IMG/VR virus record: IMGVR_UViG_3300037296_000293
Span: 1-26,763 of that record
Source: a virus
DNA length: 26,763 nucleotides
Reading direction: 5' to 3' (one strand)
The notes below the pieces were generated by a model that saw only the letters and a list, made by a program, of their open reading frames with translations, was not told the origin of the DNA and searched no databases. Position 1 is the stretch's first letter; every line of letters begins with the position of its first letter. Made by a program: the position numbers and the translations under genes. Positions 14,423-20,421 of the stretch are shown one piece after another.

Positions 14423-14530
14423 TTATTTGGGTTTCTTATATATCTTAGATCTAGCCCATAGATACAGCAGTAAACAAACTATTACTATTGCTGCGCTTCC
14501 TATTTTTTCAAGTATTTCTATGGTTGTCAT
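14423..14530 (-). CDS. 35-residue single-span membrane protein
   Basis: A short gene (ATG at 14528-14530, TAA at 14423-14425) encodes MTTIEILEKIGSAAIVIVCL followed by LLYLWARSKIYKKPK. It has one membrane segment (about residues 12-26) with a basic C-terminus, so N-out/C-in by the positive-inside rule. It is the last gene before the terminator. Its leader is a 24-bp exact copy of the sequence preceding the 61-residue gene upstream, which supports it being a real cassette. Function unknown. Confidence 0.55.
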   Translation of the reverse strand: MTTIEILEKIGSAAIVIVCLLLYLWARSKIYKKPK

Positions 14531-14550
14531 ATTGCTAATTTAATGATTTT
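14527..14550 (-). repeat. 24-bp direct repeat, copy 1 (pair with 14805-14828)
   Basis: The 24 bases starting TCATATTGCTAATTTAATGA are identical at 14527-14550 and 14805-14828. Each copy spans a start codon and the leader before it; the second also contains the C-terminal codons of the 51-residue gene. The pair flanks the 14623-14808 gene. Confidence 0.85.
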
Positions 14551-14559
14551 GTAAAAATT

Positions 14560-14617
14560 CACAACAGCCGCTAAATAACATGGCCTAAAGGCACACGTTC
14601 CTTAGCTTAGTGTTGTG
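14560..14617. repeat. Nested imperfect palindrome in an intergenic gap
   Basis: CACAACA (14560-14566) pairs with TGTTGTG (14611-14617), GCTAA (14570-14574) with TTAGC (14602-14606), and GCC-TAAA-GGC (14583-14592) forms an inner hairpin. The three nested stems fill the gap between two small genes. It looks like a dispersed intergenic palindrome of Bacteroidetes but I cannot assign a family. Confidence 0.5.
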
Positions 14618-14622
14618 GGGAA

Positions 14623-14808
14623 TTAATCAAACTCATATCCACATTTTATAGAAATCCATTTTGCTGTCTTTTTACTACAATTGTGATAACTTTTTTGAAT
14701 TGCCTTTATGTAATCAGAATCTAATGTTGGTTTATTCCGATCGACGGAAAAGGACCATTTCATTTCTCCAGTTTCTAACCTAACTTTAGTTAATTGATAG
14801 CTTTTCAT
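14623..14808 (-). CDS. Unrecognised 61-residue protein
   Basis: The product begins MKSYQLTKVRLETGEMKWSF and has two cysteines near the C-terminus (HNCSKKTAKW and IKCGYEFD). It is basic with no membrane segment. The start lies 4 bp after the stop of the 51-residue gene. The gene is bracketed by 24-bp direct repeats and followed by a palindrome, so it looks like a mobile or recently inserted cassette. Function unknown. Confidence 0.5.
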   Translation of the reverse strand: MKSYQLTKVRLETGEMKWSFSVDRNKPTLDSDYIKAIQKSYHNCSKKTAKWISIKCGYEFD

Positions 14809-14828
14809 ATTGCTAATTTAATGATTTT
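14805..14828 (-). repeat. 24-bp direct repeat, copy 2 (pair with 14527-14550)
   Basis: This copy contains the start codon of the 61-residue gene and the last codons and stop of the 51-residue gene. Because this copy is part of a coding sequence, it is probably the parent and 14527-14550 the duplicate. Confidence 0.85.
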
Positions 14829-14968
14829 TCTACCTCGTTTTGCAGATGTACCAAAAGCCTTTCTCCATCTTCAATATTTTCATCCCATCCCTCTTGGTAT
14901 TCTCCATTAAGCTCTTTTGTTGCTTCAAGTAGTGTGATTAGTATTTCAATTTGTTCTTGTAATTCCAT
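14813..14968 (-). CDS. 51-residue acidic coiled-coil protein
   Basis: A short frame (ATG at 14966-14968, TAG at 14813-14815) encodes MELQEQIEILITLLEATKEL and a further acidic helix with NGEYQEGWDENIEDGERLL. The heptad-like spacing of I and L suggests a coiled coil. It lies between two accessory genes in the same direction with a leader that is one copy of a 43-bp repeat. Function unknown. Confidence 0.5.
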   Translation of the reverse strand: MELQEQIEILITLLEATKELNGEYQEGWDENIEDGERLLVHLQNEVEKSLN

Positions 14969-15007
14969 TTTATTTATGATTTTAGTTAGTTAATCCTTCC
15001 AAGGTTT
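14965..15007 (-). repeat. 43-bp direct repeat, copy 1 (pair with 15428-15470)
   Basis: The two 43-base copies differ at 2 positions. This copy is entirely non-coding apart from its ATG: it carries what is, in the other copy, the C-terminal coding end and stop of the upstream gene followed by the leader. The pair flanks the 15012-15431 gene. Confidence 0.88.
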
Positions 15008-15011
15008 ATTA

Positions 15012-15431
15012 TTAAAAAATTTTAACCGGCAATGCTCTGTATCCTTCAAACGCTTCAACTAGATAATCTAAGTGAATAAATAACATAACACCATGTTTTA
15101 TTGGTATTACCATTATATCAATTCCACTCTGATCAACAGCATACTGCAATATTGAATTAGGGTTATAATCACAGTCTATATTGATTATTGAATGTGTTGG
15201 ATGTAATTCATTAAATCTAATAATCGATTCAATTAAAGCTTCATGGAACTTATCTATTGTTTCAGAAGTTAATACTTCTTTTGCCTTCTCTGAAGCTTTA
15301 CACATTAAAGCATTAAAGGCAGTGCTAGTTCTATCTGAAGCTCCATTATCTTGATTCAACGACTTTCGTATCACTTTAACCCACCAGTCAGCAATAGCTT
15401 TAGCGGCGTTATTTATATTCTTATTATCCAT
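15012..15431 (-). CDS. Unrecognised 139-residue protein in a repeat-flanked cassette
   Basis: The product is alpha/beta without a signal peptide or membrane span: a helical first half (NNAAKAIADWWVKVIRKSLN and KASEKAKEVLTSETIDKFHE), then a beta-rich second half (SIINIDCDYNP, IDIMVIPIKHGVMLFIHLDY). The gene lies exactly between two 43-bp direct repeats, so recombination could remove it and leave one intact junction. This argues for a recently acquired cassette rather than a core gene. Function unknown; defence or anti-defence genes are often carried this way, but nothing in the sequence shows that. Confidence 0.6.
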   Translation of the reverse strand: MDNKNINNAAKAIADWWVKVIRKSLNQDNGASDRTSTAFNALMCKASEKAKEVLTSETIDKFHEALIESIIRFNELHPTHSIINIDCDYNPNSILQYAVDQSGIDIMVIPIKHGVMLFIHLDYLVEAFEGYRALPVKIF

Positions 15432-15470
15432 TTTGTTTATGATTTTAGTTAGTTAATCCATCCAAGGTTT
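15428..15470 (-). repeat. 43-bp direct repeat, copy 2 (pair with 14965-15007)
   Basis: This copy encodes the last residues KPWMD and stop of the 141-residue gene and then the leader and start codon of the 139-residue gene. Being coding, it is probably the parent copy. It is 41 of 43 identical to the downstream copy. Confidence 0.88.
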
Positions 15471-15878
15471 CTTTCTCAAATAAGTATCCGGATACTTTAC
15501 ACCAACACCACTAGGTATAGATGCAAAGTAATTATGAATGTAATAGTGAGCTGTATTACGCTCCTTTTGAGTCATTTTATTCCACAGTTTCTCAGCAGGT
15601 ATTTTGTTCTTTTTCGGGCCACCCAAAGAGGCGTATTTTTGGTAGAATCGTTCAAAATCTACATCATCCCTAACTTTAATTAAGCTGCCATCTTTACGAG
15701 TTCCCCAATAAGATTGTATGTATGATTCCTGCAGCGGAATATTCTCAATAAACCGCTGCGTAAACATGTGATCTAACTCTGTGTTGATATCAAACCCGAT
15801 CAACAAGCCCCTATGATTGAACCGAAACTCTACATTGCCGCCATTGAGCTTTTTGTGTGTGTAAACGTATTTTTTCAT
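15453..15878 (-). CDS. Unrecognised 141-residue early/middle protein
   Basis: A basic, aromatic-rich protein. It has an N-terminal beta hairpin-like part (KKYVYTHKKLNGGNVEFRFN), a middle with SYWGTRKDGSLIKVRDDVDF, and a helix ending in MTQKERNTAHYYIHNYFASI before a conserved-looking YPDTYLRKKPWMD tail. It resembles proteins often seen in the replication or early regions of Bacteroidota phages, without an assigned role. It starts 4 bp from its upstream neighbour's stop. Confidence 0.55.
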   Translation of the reverse strand: MKKYVYTHKKLNGGNVEFRFNHRGLLIGFDINTELDHMFTQRFIENIPLQESYIQSYWGTRKDGSLIKVRDDVDFERFYQKYASLGGPKKNKIPAEKLWNKMTQKERNTAHYYIHNYFASIPSGVGVKYPDTYLRKKPWMD

Positions 15879-15882
15879 AGAT

Positions 15883-16080
15883 CTATCTTTTTCGATTAAG
15901 CTTTCTGCGTTGTTTCCTAGTTAAAATACTCAGGGTTTTAGAGTTATTTTTATTAGGATTGGTAATAGTTATTCCAGGTTCTTCGAATTGGTTTTCTTGA
16001 ATAAAATCAGCCATACTATACTCTATTTTATCTAAATCATATTGGGCTAATTGCGCTCTTAAATCGTTACTTGATTGCAT
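15883..16080 (-). CDS. Unrecognised 65-residue protein
   Basis: I take the ATG at 16078-16080 (MQSSNDLRAQLAQYDLDKIE) as start, giving a 14-bp overlap with the upstream gene; a longer reading to 16266 would overlap that gene by 200 bp and looks like noise. The product has an amphipathic N-terminal helix and a strongly basic C-terminus (TRKQRRKLNRKR), suggesting nucleic-acid contact. Function unknown. Confidence 0.5.
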   Translation of the reverse strand: MQSSNDLRAQLAQYDLDKIEYSMADFIQENQFEEPGITITNPNKNNSKTLSILTRKQRRKLNRKR

Positions 16081-16393
16081 TATTGTTTCTATTTTTAAGT
16101 GTTTCAAAATCCTTTGTAGACATGTACATCTTATTATTATACATAAATATTCTAGTAACTTTTTCAAATCTGAAATACTTACTATTGCTTCTCCATTTTT
16201 TTCGTATTCTAACCTTTTTGCTCTTTGGAAATTTATATTGTCGAAGCTCTGTATAGACACAAGCATTATCGTTTACAAACACTTCAATGTCTCGAAATCT
16301 TGGTAATGGAGCTGCTTTTAGCTTATCTCTAATTGCAATCAAATCCGCTACAGTTAATTGCTTTCTTATTGATGTATTTGGCTCTGTATTCAT
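16067..16393 (-). CDS. Unrecognised 108-residue basic protein
   Basis: The N-terminus has a helical stretch (VADLIAIRDKLKAAPLPRFRDIEVFVNDNACVYTELRQ, residues 15-52), then basic beta-like segments (SKKVRIRKKWRSNSKYFRFEK, FMYNNKMYMS). Net charge is strongly positive. It follows the 68-residue gene by 4 bp in the operon. I do not recognise it; a nucleic-acid-binding role is only a guess from charge. Confidence 0.52.
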   Translation of the reverse strand: MNTEPNTSIRKQLTVADLIAIRDKLKAAPLPRFRDIEVFVNDNACVYTELRQYKFPKSKKVRIRKKWRSNSKYFRFEKVTRIFMYNNKMYMSTKDFETLKNRNNNAIK

Positions 16394-16397
16394 ATCT

Positions 16398-16604
16398 TCA
16401 ATTATTAATAATAGCAGCAGCTTCCTTCACACCGGCTTTAAATTCTTCAAGTGTGGTAGCATTCTCATAAGGTTGTACCACTCGCTCCAATTTCATGGAG
16501 CACATTCTATTTACTTTTTCACGGGCATAGCGTGCGCATTTTGCCTTTACAGTGGTTTTTATAATGTGCCCAAAAACGGTTAATTCTACGTTGTAGTCGT
16601 TCAT
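16398..16604 (-). CDS. Unrecognised 68-residue small protein
   Basis: The product starts MNDYNVELTVFGHIIKTTVK, then ARYAREKVNRMCSMKLERVV and an acidic helix TLEEFKAGVKEAAAIINN. This gives a beta-alpha-alpha pattern that could be a small dsRBD- or ferredoxin-like fold. It sits in the tight leftward operon of small genes with short gaps on both sides. Function unknown. Confidence 0.5.
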   Translation of the reverse strand: MNDYNVELTVFGHIIKTTVKAKCARYAREKVNRMCSMKLERVVQPYENATTLEEFKAGVKEAAAIINN

Positions 16605-16619
16605 ACTAAGTATCTGTTT

Positions 16620-16910
16620 TTATTTAAAATATGCTTTTACAATCAATAGGGTTTTATCAATTTTTTGATGCTTAATTTTCAAAAGTTCTTGATCACCTTT
16701 TTCGACGTATACATCAAGATATTTACCATTAATAAAATAAGCTCCAAGCTTAACATTGCCAATAATAATTTCGTTAACGCCTTGTTTTGCTTTCAGTTTT
16801 CTTGTTTTTAAAGCAAATAACCATAACGCATCTAATAATTTTGCCCACTCATTCAATAAGCCTAATTCAATATCCATTTCCTTAGCCTCTTTTGCTGTAA
16901 ATTCTCCCAT
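16620..16910 (-). CDS. Unrecognised 96-residue protein
   Basis: A helical N-terminal half (TAKEAKEMDIELGLLNEWAK LLDALWLFALKTRKLKAK) is followed by a beta-rich half with FINGKYLDVYVEKGDQELL. No membrane segment or signal peptide is apparent. It is part of the leftward run of small genes between the GemA-like gene and the terminator. Function unknown. Confidence 0.52.
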   Translation of the reverse strand: MGEFTAKEAKEMDIELGLLNEWAKLLDALWLFALKTRKLKAKQGVNEIIIGNVKLGAYFINGKYLDVYVEKGDQELLKIKHQKIDKTLLIVKAYFK

Positions 16911-16915
16911 ATCTC

Positions 16916-17245
16916 TTATATTTTACTACCCAATTCACCACCCAATTGCTCCAGGAGCAATTGATAAAAATGATCAACCTCAAAAGTGCGCTGTTGGCAC
17001 AATCTATTCAGCGCAGCTGCTTGGTGGTGAAAAAGGTTTAATTTAATTGTTTTAGCTCTGTTATTCACTCTGTCTGCAAGTATGTTGTACAACTCAGCTT
17101 CTATACTTAGTTGTATCCTTTCTTCAGGTACATTTTTAAGCTCATCTAATCGCTGAGCAATTAGCATCACCAATACATCAGCAGTAGCACCTTTAAGCAC
17201 CACTTCATACTTTTGCTGGCGGTATTTCTGTATCAAAAAACTCAT
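16916..17245 (-). CDS. Unrecognised 109-residue helical protein
   Basis: The product is predominantly helical (DVLVMLIAQRLDELKNVPEE, QLSIEAELYNILADRVNNRA, FHHQAAALNRLCQQRTFEVD). In phage Mu the gene after gemA is the middle-operon activator mor, and this gene lies two places after the GemA-like gene here; however, I see no Mor-type C-terminal HTH, so I do not name it. The start overlaps the upstream stop as ATGA. Confidence 0.52.
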   Translation of the reverse strand: MSFLIQKYRQQKYEVVLKGATADVLVMLIAQRLDELKNVPEERIQLSIEAELYNILADRVNNRAKTIKLNLFHHQAAALNRLCQQRTFEVDHFYQLLLEQLGGELGSKI

Positions 17246-17538
17246 CTTAATGCTATTTTTACGTGATCTTTCAATTCATTAGGCACTCCGTACACAGTCA
17301 CCAGTTTATGGTCGTCAAATAGGTACATGAACTCACCGTAGACAATAAAGTCCTTCACCACATCCATCATCGATTGTTTTTCGATCACATAATTGGCTAA
17401 TGCACCCTTCATATTATTGATGCAAACACCCTTTTCACGGGCTATTTCAACCGTTCTTTTAAATGGTTTGGCAGTTAGCCCCATGCGCTCTTTGCCTCTA
17501 GACTTAGCGTGCCTAGTTATAAATACTGGAGTTATCAT
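17242..17538 (-). CDS. Small conserved-looking phage protein with HAKSRGKER motif
   Basis: The 98-residue product begins FITRHAKSRGKERMGL and ends in a beta-rich stretch FMYLFDDHKLVTVYGVP. This spacing (histidine and KER near the N-terminus, a LVTVYGVP-like strand near the end) recurs in small phage proteins of unassigned role; some RelE/BrnT-like or DUF4258-like nucleases share that outline. I regard this as weak similarity. Start and stop overlap neighbours by 4 bp each, showing operon coupling. Confidence 0.58.
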   Translation of the reverse strand: MITPVFITRHAKSRGKERMGLTAKPFKRTVEIAREKGVCINNMKGALANYVIEKQSMMDVVKDFIVYGEFMYLFDDHKLVTVYGVPNELKDHVKIALR

Positions 17539-17924
17539 AAGCTCTTTCTATACATTATTTTTACTTGAGTCACTGTTTTTTGCAGCTCATCCTTGGTCAA
17601 CTTGTTCAGCTTTTTGCCAAACTTGCCGTACTTCACCATCCATTTGTCTATTCGTTCATAGTCCAACTGATCAGGAGCTGCATACCATTGTAAATTGTGG
17701 AAATAGTGCAGTATAGTTCTCCGCATATCATTCCTTCCATCATTTACATCTTTGCTCAGTTTATTGATCAAATTAAAGGCTTCCTTAAATGTCAAATCCT
17801 TGCTACTAGAGCCTTTTCCATTACTAGCTACGTATAGCATTTCGTCCTTGGTATCGCCTTCTATATTCAGCTCCTTATAAAGCATGTGGAGCGTTCCCAA
17901 TTGGGAGTTTAGTACTGGTTTCAT
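17535..17924 (-). CDS. GemA/Gp16-like regulatory protein (DUF1018 type)
   Basis: The 129-residue product matches the outline of the Mu GemA family. It has an opening segment with QLGTLHMLYKELNI, an LTFKEAFNLINKLSK helix, a middle RRTILHYFHNLQWYA segment and a C-terminus RIDKWMVKYGKFGKKLNKLTKDELQKTVTQVKIMYRK that resembles the GemA C-terminal part (LNKLT-x-EL). In Mu, GemA influences host gene expression and DNA supercoiling-dependent functions, and its gene precedes mor. Here it is in the same relative place, in the middle of the early/middle operon. Confidence 0.65.
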   Translation of the reverse strand: MKPVLNSQLGTLHMLYKELNIEGDTKDEMLYVASNGKGSSSKDLTFKEAFNLINKLSKDVNDGRNDMRRTILHYFHNLQWYAAPDQLDYERIDKWMVKYGKFGKKLNKLTKDELQKTVTQVKIMYRKSL

Positions 17925-17927
17925 AGG

Positions 17928-18332
17928 CTAATTTTTAATTACGTTACGTGGCATATACATTTTCATCATTCTACTTTGAAAAGAAAGAGCCTTTTCATTG
18001 GAATCGAATACATAAGGAATTAGATCTCCATTACAATATTCTACAACTACTTTAGCTTTTAAATACACTTTACGACCTTTTAAAAAAGACTCATGTTTGT
18101 ATAAGTATATGTAGTCTAATTCAGTTCCTAAGTGCATATCATCAGCAAATGAGATGTAGTATCGAAAATAAAAACCTTCCTCTTTTATCACTTTTTTAAA
18201 GAACAAATAGTCCCTTTCTACTTTATTAGACCACATAATTCTACGGTTCAATTTCTCAGGAAAGAAGCTAATTCTTACAATCAAATCATTGTTGTAATAA
18301 TGATTTTCAATTCTCTTAATAATAGTTTCCAT
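17928..18332 (-). CDS. Unrecognised 134-residue protein, basic and aromatic-rich
   Basis: An alpha/beta protein with segments ISFFPEKLNRRIMWSNKVER, FKKVIKEEGFYFRYYISFAD and a C-terminal MMKMYMPRNVIK. Tyrosine, phenylalanine and lysine content is high. It lies between the HD phosphohydrolase gene (gap of one base) and the GemA-like gene, so it is co-translated with them. Function unknown. Confidence 0.55.
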   Translation of the reverse strand: METIIKRIENHYYNNDLIVRISFFPEKLNRRIMWSNKVERDYLFFKKVIKEEGFYFRYYISFADDMHLGTELDYIYLYKHESFLKGRKVYLKAKVVVEYCNGDLIPYVFDSNEKALSFQSRMMKMYMPRNVIKN

Positions 18333-18333
18333 A

Positions 18334-18855
18334 CTAGTTATATAAAAAGATGAAACGCTTAATAAACTGAGTGTAAAGAGCCCCTTCAGATTCTTCCTTA
18401 AAGTGATTATTATTGATGATGGTTTCGTATTCTATGCACATCACTAGCTTATCTGTTGGCTTAATTCCTGCCATCAGCGTGTAGTCTAAATTGTACTTCT
18501 TAAAAATCACTCGCATCAATTTTTCTTCAAGTAATTTATAGCCAGTTAGCACATGTTTTATAGTACCTGGCATATCGCCCAAAAATGCTTCAGACGCATC
18601 GTGCAAAAGCCCCATTAATGCCATTCCTTTATCTTGAGTAATCTCCCAAATCCGATCAGATACCATTATGCTGTGGCTGGCTACTGAATAGAAGTTTTTG
18701 CTCTGTCCGGCAAATCGTGCAGTACGTGCCAATCCTATGGCAATGGCCTCAATAGTTATTTGTTCCGGTTGTGGATCCAAAAAGTTTAAATATTGCCCTG
18801 TGTAGGTACGGATCAGTCCTTCTTGATCCAATTCTTCTAGTGTCGATTTTTTCAT
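18334..18855 (-). CDS. HD-domain phosphohydrolase (YfbR-like nucleotidase type)
   Basis: The 173-residue protein has the HD superfamily metal pattern: H61 in YSVASHSIMVSD, the H85-D86 pair in LLHDASEAFLGDMPG and D94. The spacing between the first histidine and the HD pair is that of YfbR/5'-deoxynucleotidase-like proteins carried by many phages. Those remove phosphate from deoxynucleoside monophosphates and shape the dNTP pool. The N-terminal segment TGQYLNFLDPQPEQITIEAI with GLARTARFAGQSKNFYSVAS is characteristic of phage-encoded members. The exact substrate cannot be read from sequence. Confidence 0.85.
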   Translation of the reverse strand: MKKSTLEELDQEGLIRTYTGQYLNFLDPQPEQITIEAIAIGLARTARFAGQSKNFYSVASHSIMVSDRIWEITQDKGMALMGLLHDASEAFLGDMPGTIKHVLTGYKLLEEKLMRVIFKKYNLDYTLMAGIKPTDKLVMCIEYETIINNNHFKEESEGALYTQFIKRFIFLYN

Positions 18856-18859
18856 GTTA

Positions 18860-19075
18860 TTATTTTTGTTTAAATAGTTCTAATTGTTGGCTTTCTATGG
18901 CTTTTAATCGCTCTAGGCTGCGTTTTACAGCTTTCAGCTTCGAATACCTATCGTTTGCCTGAAGGGTCGTTAGCTTGCCTATTTTTATTTGCGTTGGATA
19001 AAAGAATTTCCGTTGTCTCAATTCCCGATCAACCTCCCTTAACTGTGCATCTAAATCATGCTCTATTTTTGCCAT
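18860..19075 (-). CDS. Small coiled-coil protein, unrecognised
   Basis: The 71-residue product is a long charged helix (HDLDAQLREVDRELRQRKFF YPTQIKIGKLTTLQANDRYS then KLKAVKRSLERLKAIESQQ). Proteins of the type DRELRMRRxxYPxxVxxGKL are frequent in the early regions of tailed-phage genomes, with no settled role, and this one fits the type. It starts about 20 bp after the terminator hairpin at 19097-19126 in the direction of transcription. Confidence 0.6.
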   Translation of the reverse strand: MAKIEHDLDAQLREVDRELRQRKFFYPTQIKIGKLTTLQANDRYSKLKAVKRSLERLKAIESQQLELFKQK

Positions 19076-19096
19076 AGCTCATTCCATTTGTTACCT

Positions 19097-19126
19097 AAAA
19101 AGCCCCACAGCGGAAGGCTGTGAGGC
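19097..19126 (-). terminator. Intrinsic terminator after the broken membrane protein gene
   Basis: In the minus direction the arms GCCTCACAG (19126-19118) and CTGTGGGGC (19110-19102) form a 9-bp stem with one G-T pair, followed by five T. A second, closely similar hairpin lies at 19693-19717. The element may attenuate rather than stop the operon, because genes continue downstream. Confidence 0.72.
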
Positions 19127-19133
19127 GGTTGGT

Positions 19134-19346
19134 TTATTTTTGTCGTTTAGATAGCTCAACGAGGATCCAGCCAATTAAATAAATTATCAAAGCCAATATC
19201 GCTACGGCAAATCCTCCCCAAAATGGAAGTGTTACCCACCACCAACTCCAGTCGATGTATCCGGTTAATTTTAAGATGACAAACGCAACTCATAATAAGC
19301 CAACTACGCCAATCCCTGTACTACTATTTGAACTACTGTTACTCAT
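19134..19346 (-). pseudogene. Small membrane protein interrupted by an in-frame TGA (Fragile-X-F-like)
   Basis: The frame starts at ATG 19344-19346, MSNSSSNSSTGIGVVGLL, meets TGA at 19290-19292, and continues in the same frame for 51 more residues (VAFVILKLTGYIDWSWWWVT followed by LPFWGGFAVAILALIIYLIG) to TAA at 19134-19136. Small phage membrane proteins usually annotated Fragile-X-F share the outline IGVxGLLGVxFxxLKLxGxIDWSWWWVxxPxW, in which the interrupted position is a glycine. GGA to TGA is one change. Either the gene is broken by a nonsense mutation, or the TGA is read through, or the base is a sequencing error. The terminator and repeat hairpin follow. Confidence 0.72.
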
Positions 19347-19364
19347 AATTTCTATTTATTAATG
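19344..19364 (-). repeat. Leader repeat shared with 19657-19677
   Basis: The start codon and leader (CATAATTTCTATTT then one variable base and TTAATG) recur before the 96-residue gene. The two copies bracket that gene in the same orientation. Confidence 0.65.
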
Positions 19365-19368
19365 GTTT

Positions 19369-19659
19369 TTATTTACTTACATTTTCGTTGTAGATAGAGA
19401 AGTGTAGAATGCCAAAGCAGCCATAACACTCACTTTTTTCATCTGATAACATCTTATGAAAATCCAAAGGCTTACATCTTGAAAACTCTTTGTTTAATTC
19501 AGATACCTTAATCTCTATTTCCTTTATAAACCAAGCTTTAGAGATTGAATTATCGAATATCACTTGATTCTTACTCCACATAAACTTTTGAAAAGCCTCC
19601 TGAAGCTTATTTTTTGCCGTCCATTGATTGCCGGTGATTACTAAAAATGATCTTGCCAT
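19369..19659 (-). CDS. Unrecognised 96-residue protein
   Basis: The product is MARSFLVITGNQWTAKNKLQ then a helical EAFQKFMWSKNQVIFDN and a cysteine-bearing C-terminal stretch (SECYGCFGILHFSIYN) with a CxxC-like pair YGCFG. It has no signal peptide or membrane span. It lies between two copies of a leader repeat and two copies of a hairpin repeat. Function unknown. Confidence 0.5.
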   Translation of the reverse strand: MARSFLVITGNQWTAKNKLQEAFQKFMWSKNQVIFDNSISKAWFIKEIEIKVSELNKEFSRCKPLDFHKMLSDEKSECYGCFGILHFSIYNENVSK

Positions 19660-19692
19660 AATTTCTATTTGTTAATGATTACTACCACCAAA

Positions 19693-19717
19693 GCCCCACA
19701 GCGTAGTTCTGTGAGGC
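19693..19717 (-). promoter_or_regulatory. Hairpin repeat related to the terminator at 19097-19126
   Basis: GCCCCACAG (19693-19701) and CTGTGAGGC (19709-19717) repeat the arms of the 19102-19126 hairpin with a different 7-base loop, and the flanking AAAG and GGTTGG are also shared. The T run after it in the minus direction is only three bases, so termination should be weak. It follows the DUF3164-like gene. Confidence 0.65.
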
Positions 19718-19736
19718 GGTTGGGGTTTGGGTTGTT

Positions 19737-20390
19737 TTACATATTCGAAAACTGGAGGCTGATGTTCTCCCATTTGTTATCTGATTCTTTTTGATACATT
19801 CTTACATAGGTGCCAGTGCCGCCTATTCTCCATGCATCTGATATAATTTTCAATCCTTTATCAAATCGCTCGTCTTTGATATCATCACTCATGGCTTTCA
19901 GCTTAATCACCATCTTTGGATCATAATCTCCTTTTCCATTTCTACTCAAAAGAATCTGCATAGCTCTATACATCGCCTTATTCCTGTTGGCGTACTTTTC
20001 TTCCATCACCTCATGGATCATGTCTATACCGACCAATGCAGAATCATCAAGTACAATTTTGTCCTGATAAGCCACTTCTAGTTTTTTCTGACCATCTTCA
20101 CTGATCAAACTGATGTTCTTTTGCTCTTTAGGCTCACGATCATAAACTCTATACATCCGCTCATTCAAGCTTAGTCCTTCCTTAAGACAGATTTCTTTTA
20201 AGGCTACCAACGCTTTAGCTGATTCCAAGAATGTATTAAGTGTGCTTCTTAGAAAAGCATCCTTATCATCCTCATAGGCTTTTACTTTGGCCTCTTGTTC
20301 AACTTTTTCTAATGTTTCTAATTCTTGAAGGTGTTGCTTCAATTCTGCTTTAGTGTATTCACTAATCGGTTTCTTTTCTGTCGTTTCCAT
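19737..20390 (-). CDS. DUF3164-like Mu-type early protein
   Basis: The 217-residue protein matches DUF3164, a family found in Mu-like phage early regions. A helical, highly charged N-terminal half (residues 1-90) is followed by the ISEDGQKKLEVAYQDKIVLDDSAL and EEKYANRNKAMYRAMQILLSRNGKGDY regions, a basic core VIKLKAMSDDIKDERFDKGL, and a typical ending with WRIGGTGTYVRMYQKESDNKW. The function of DUF3164 is not established. The start follows a leader of phased TTTAAA-like repeats. Confidence 0.85.
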   Translation of the reverse strand: METTEKKPISEYTKAELKQHLQELETLEKVEQEAKVKAYEDDKDAFLRSTLNTFLESAKALVALKEICLKEGLSLNERMYRVYDREPKEQKNISLISEDGQKKLEVAYQDKIVLDDSALVGIDMIHEVMEEKYANRNKAMYRAMQILLSRNGKGDYDPKMVIKLKAMSDDIKDERFDKGLKIISDAWRIGGTGTYVRMYQKESDNKWENISLQFSNM

Positions 20391-20392
20391 AA

Positions 20393-20420
20393 TTTAATTG
20401 GTATTTAAATGGTTATTAAT
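20393..20420 (-). repeat. 11-bp-phased repeats in the DUF3164-like gene leader
   Basis: TTTAAT, TTTAAA and ATTAAT begin at 20393, 20404 and 20415, 11 bp apart. In sense direction the leader reads ATTAATAACC, ATTTAAATACC, AATTAAATT before ATG. The whole leader is almost identical to the one at 20695-20730. Confidence 0.75.
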
Positions 20421-20421
20421 C

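Noticed and set aside
14560-14617. Integron attC site
   Set aside because: The ends do not fit the GTTRRRY and RYYYAAC core sites and there is no integrase gene; only the nested-palindrome outline is similar.
16081-16266. N-terminal extension of the 65-residue gene
   Set aside because: It overlaps the 108-residue gene by 200 bp and reads as unlikely protein (LCIIIRCTCLQRIL); the internal start is better.
16916-17245. Mor-type middle activator
   Set aside because: Position after the GemA-like gene fits, but the protein lacks a recognisable Mor/C helix-turn-helix.
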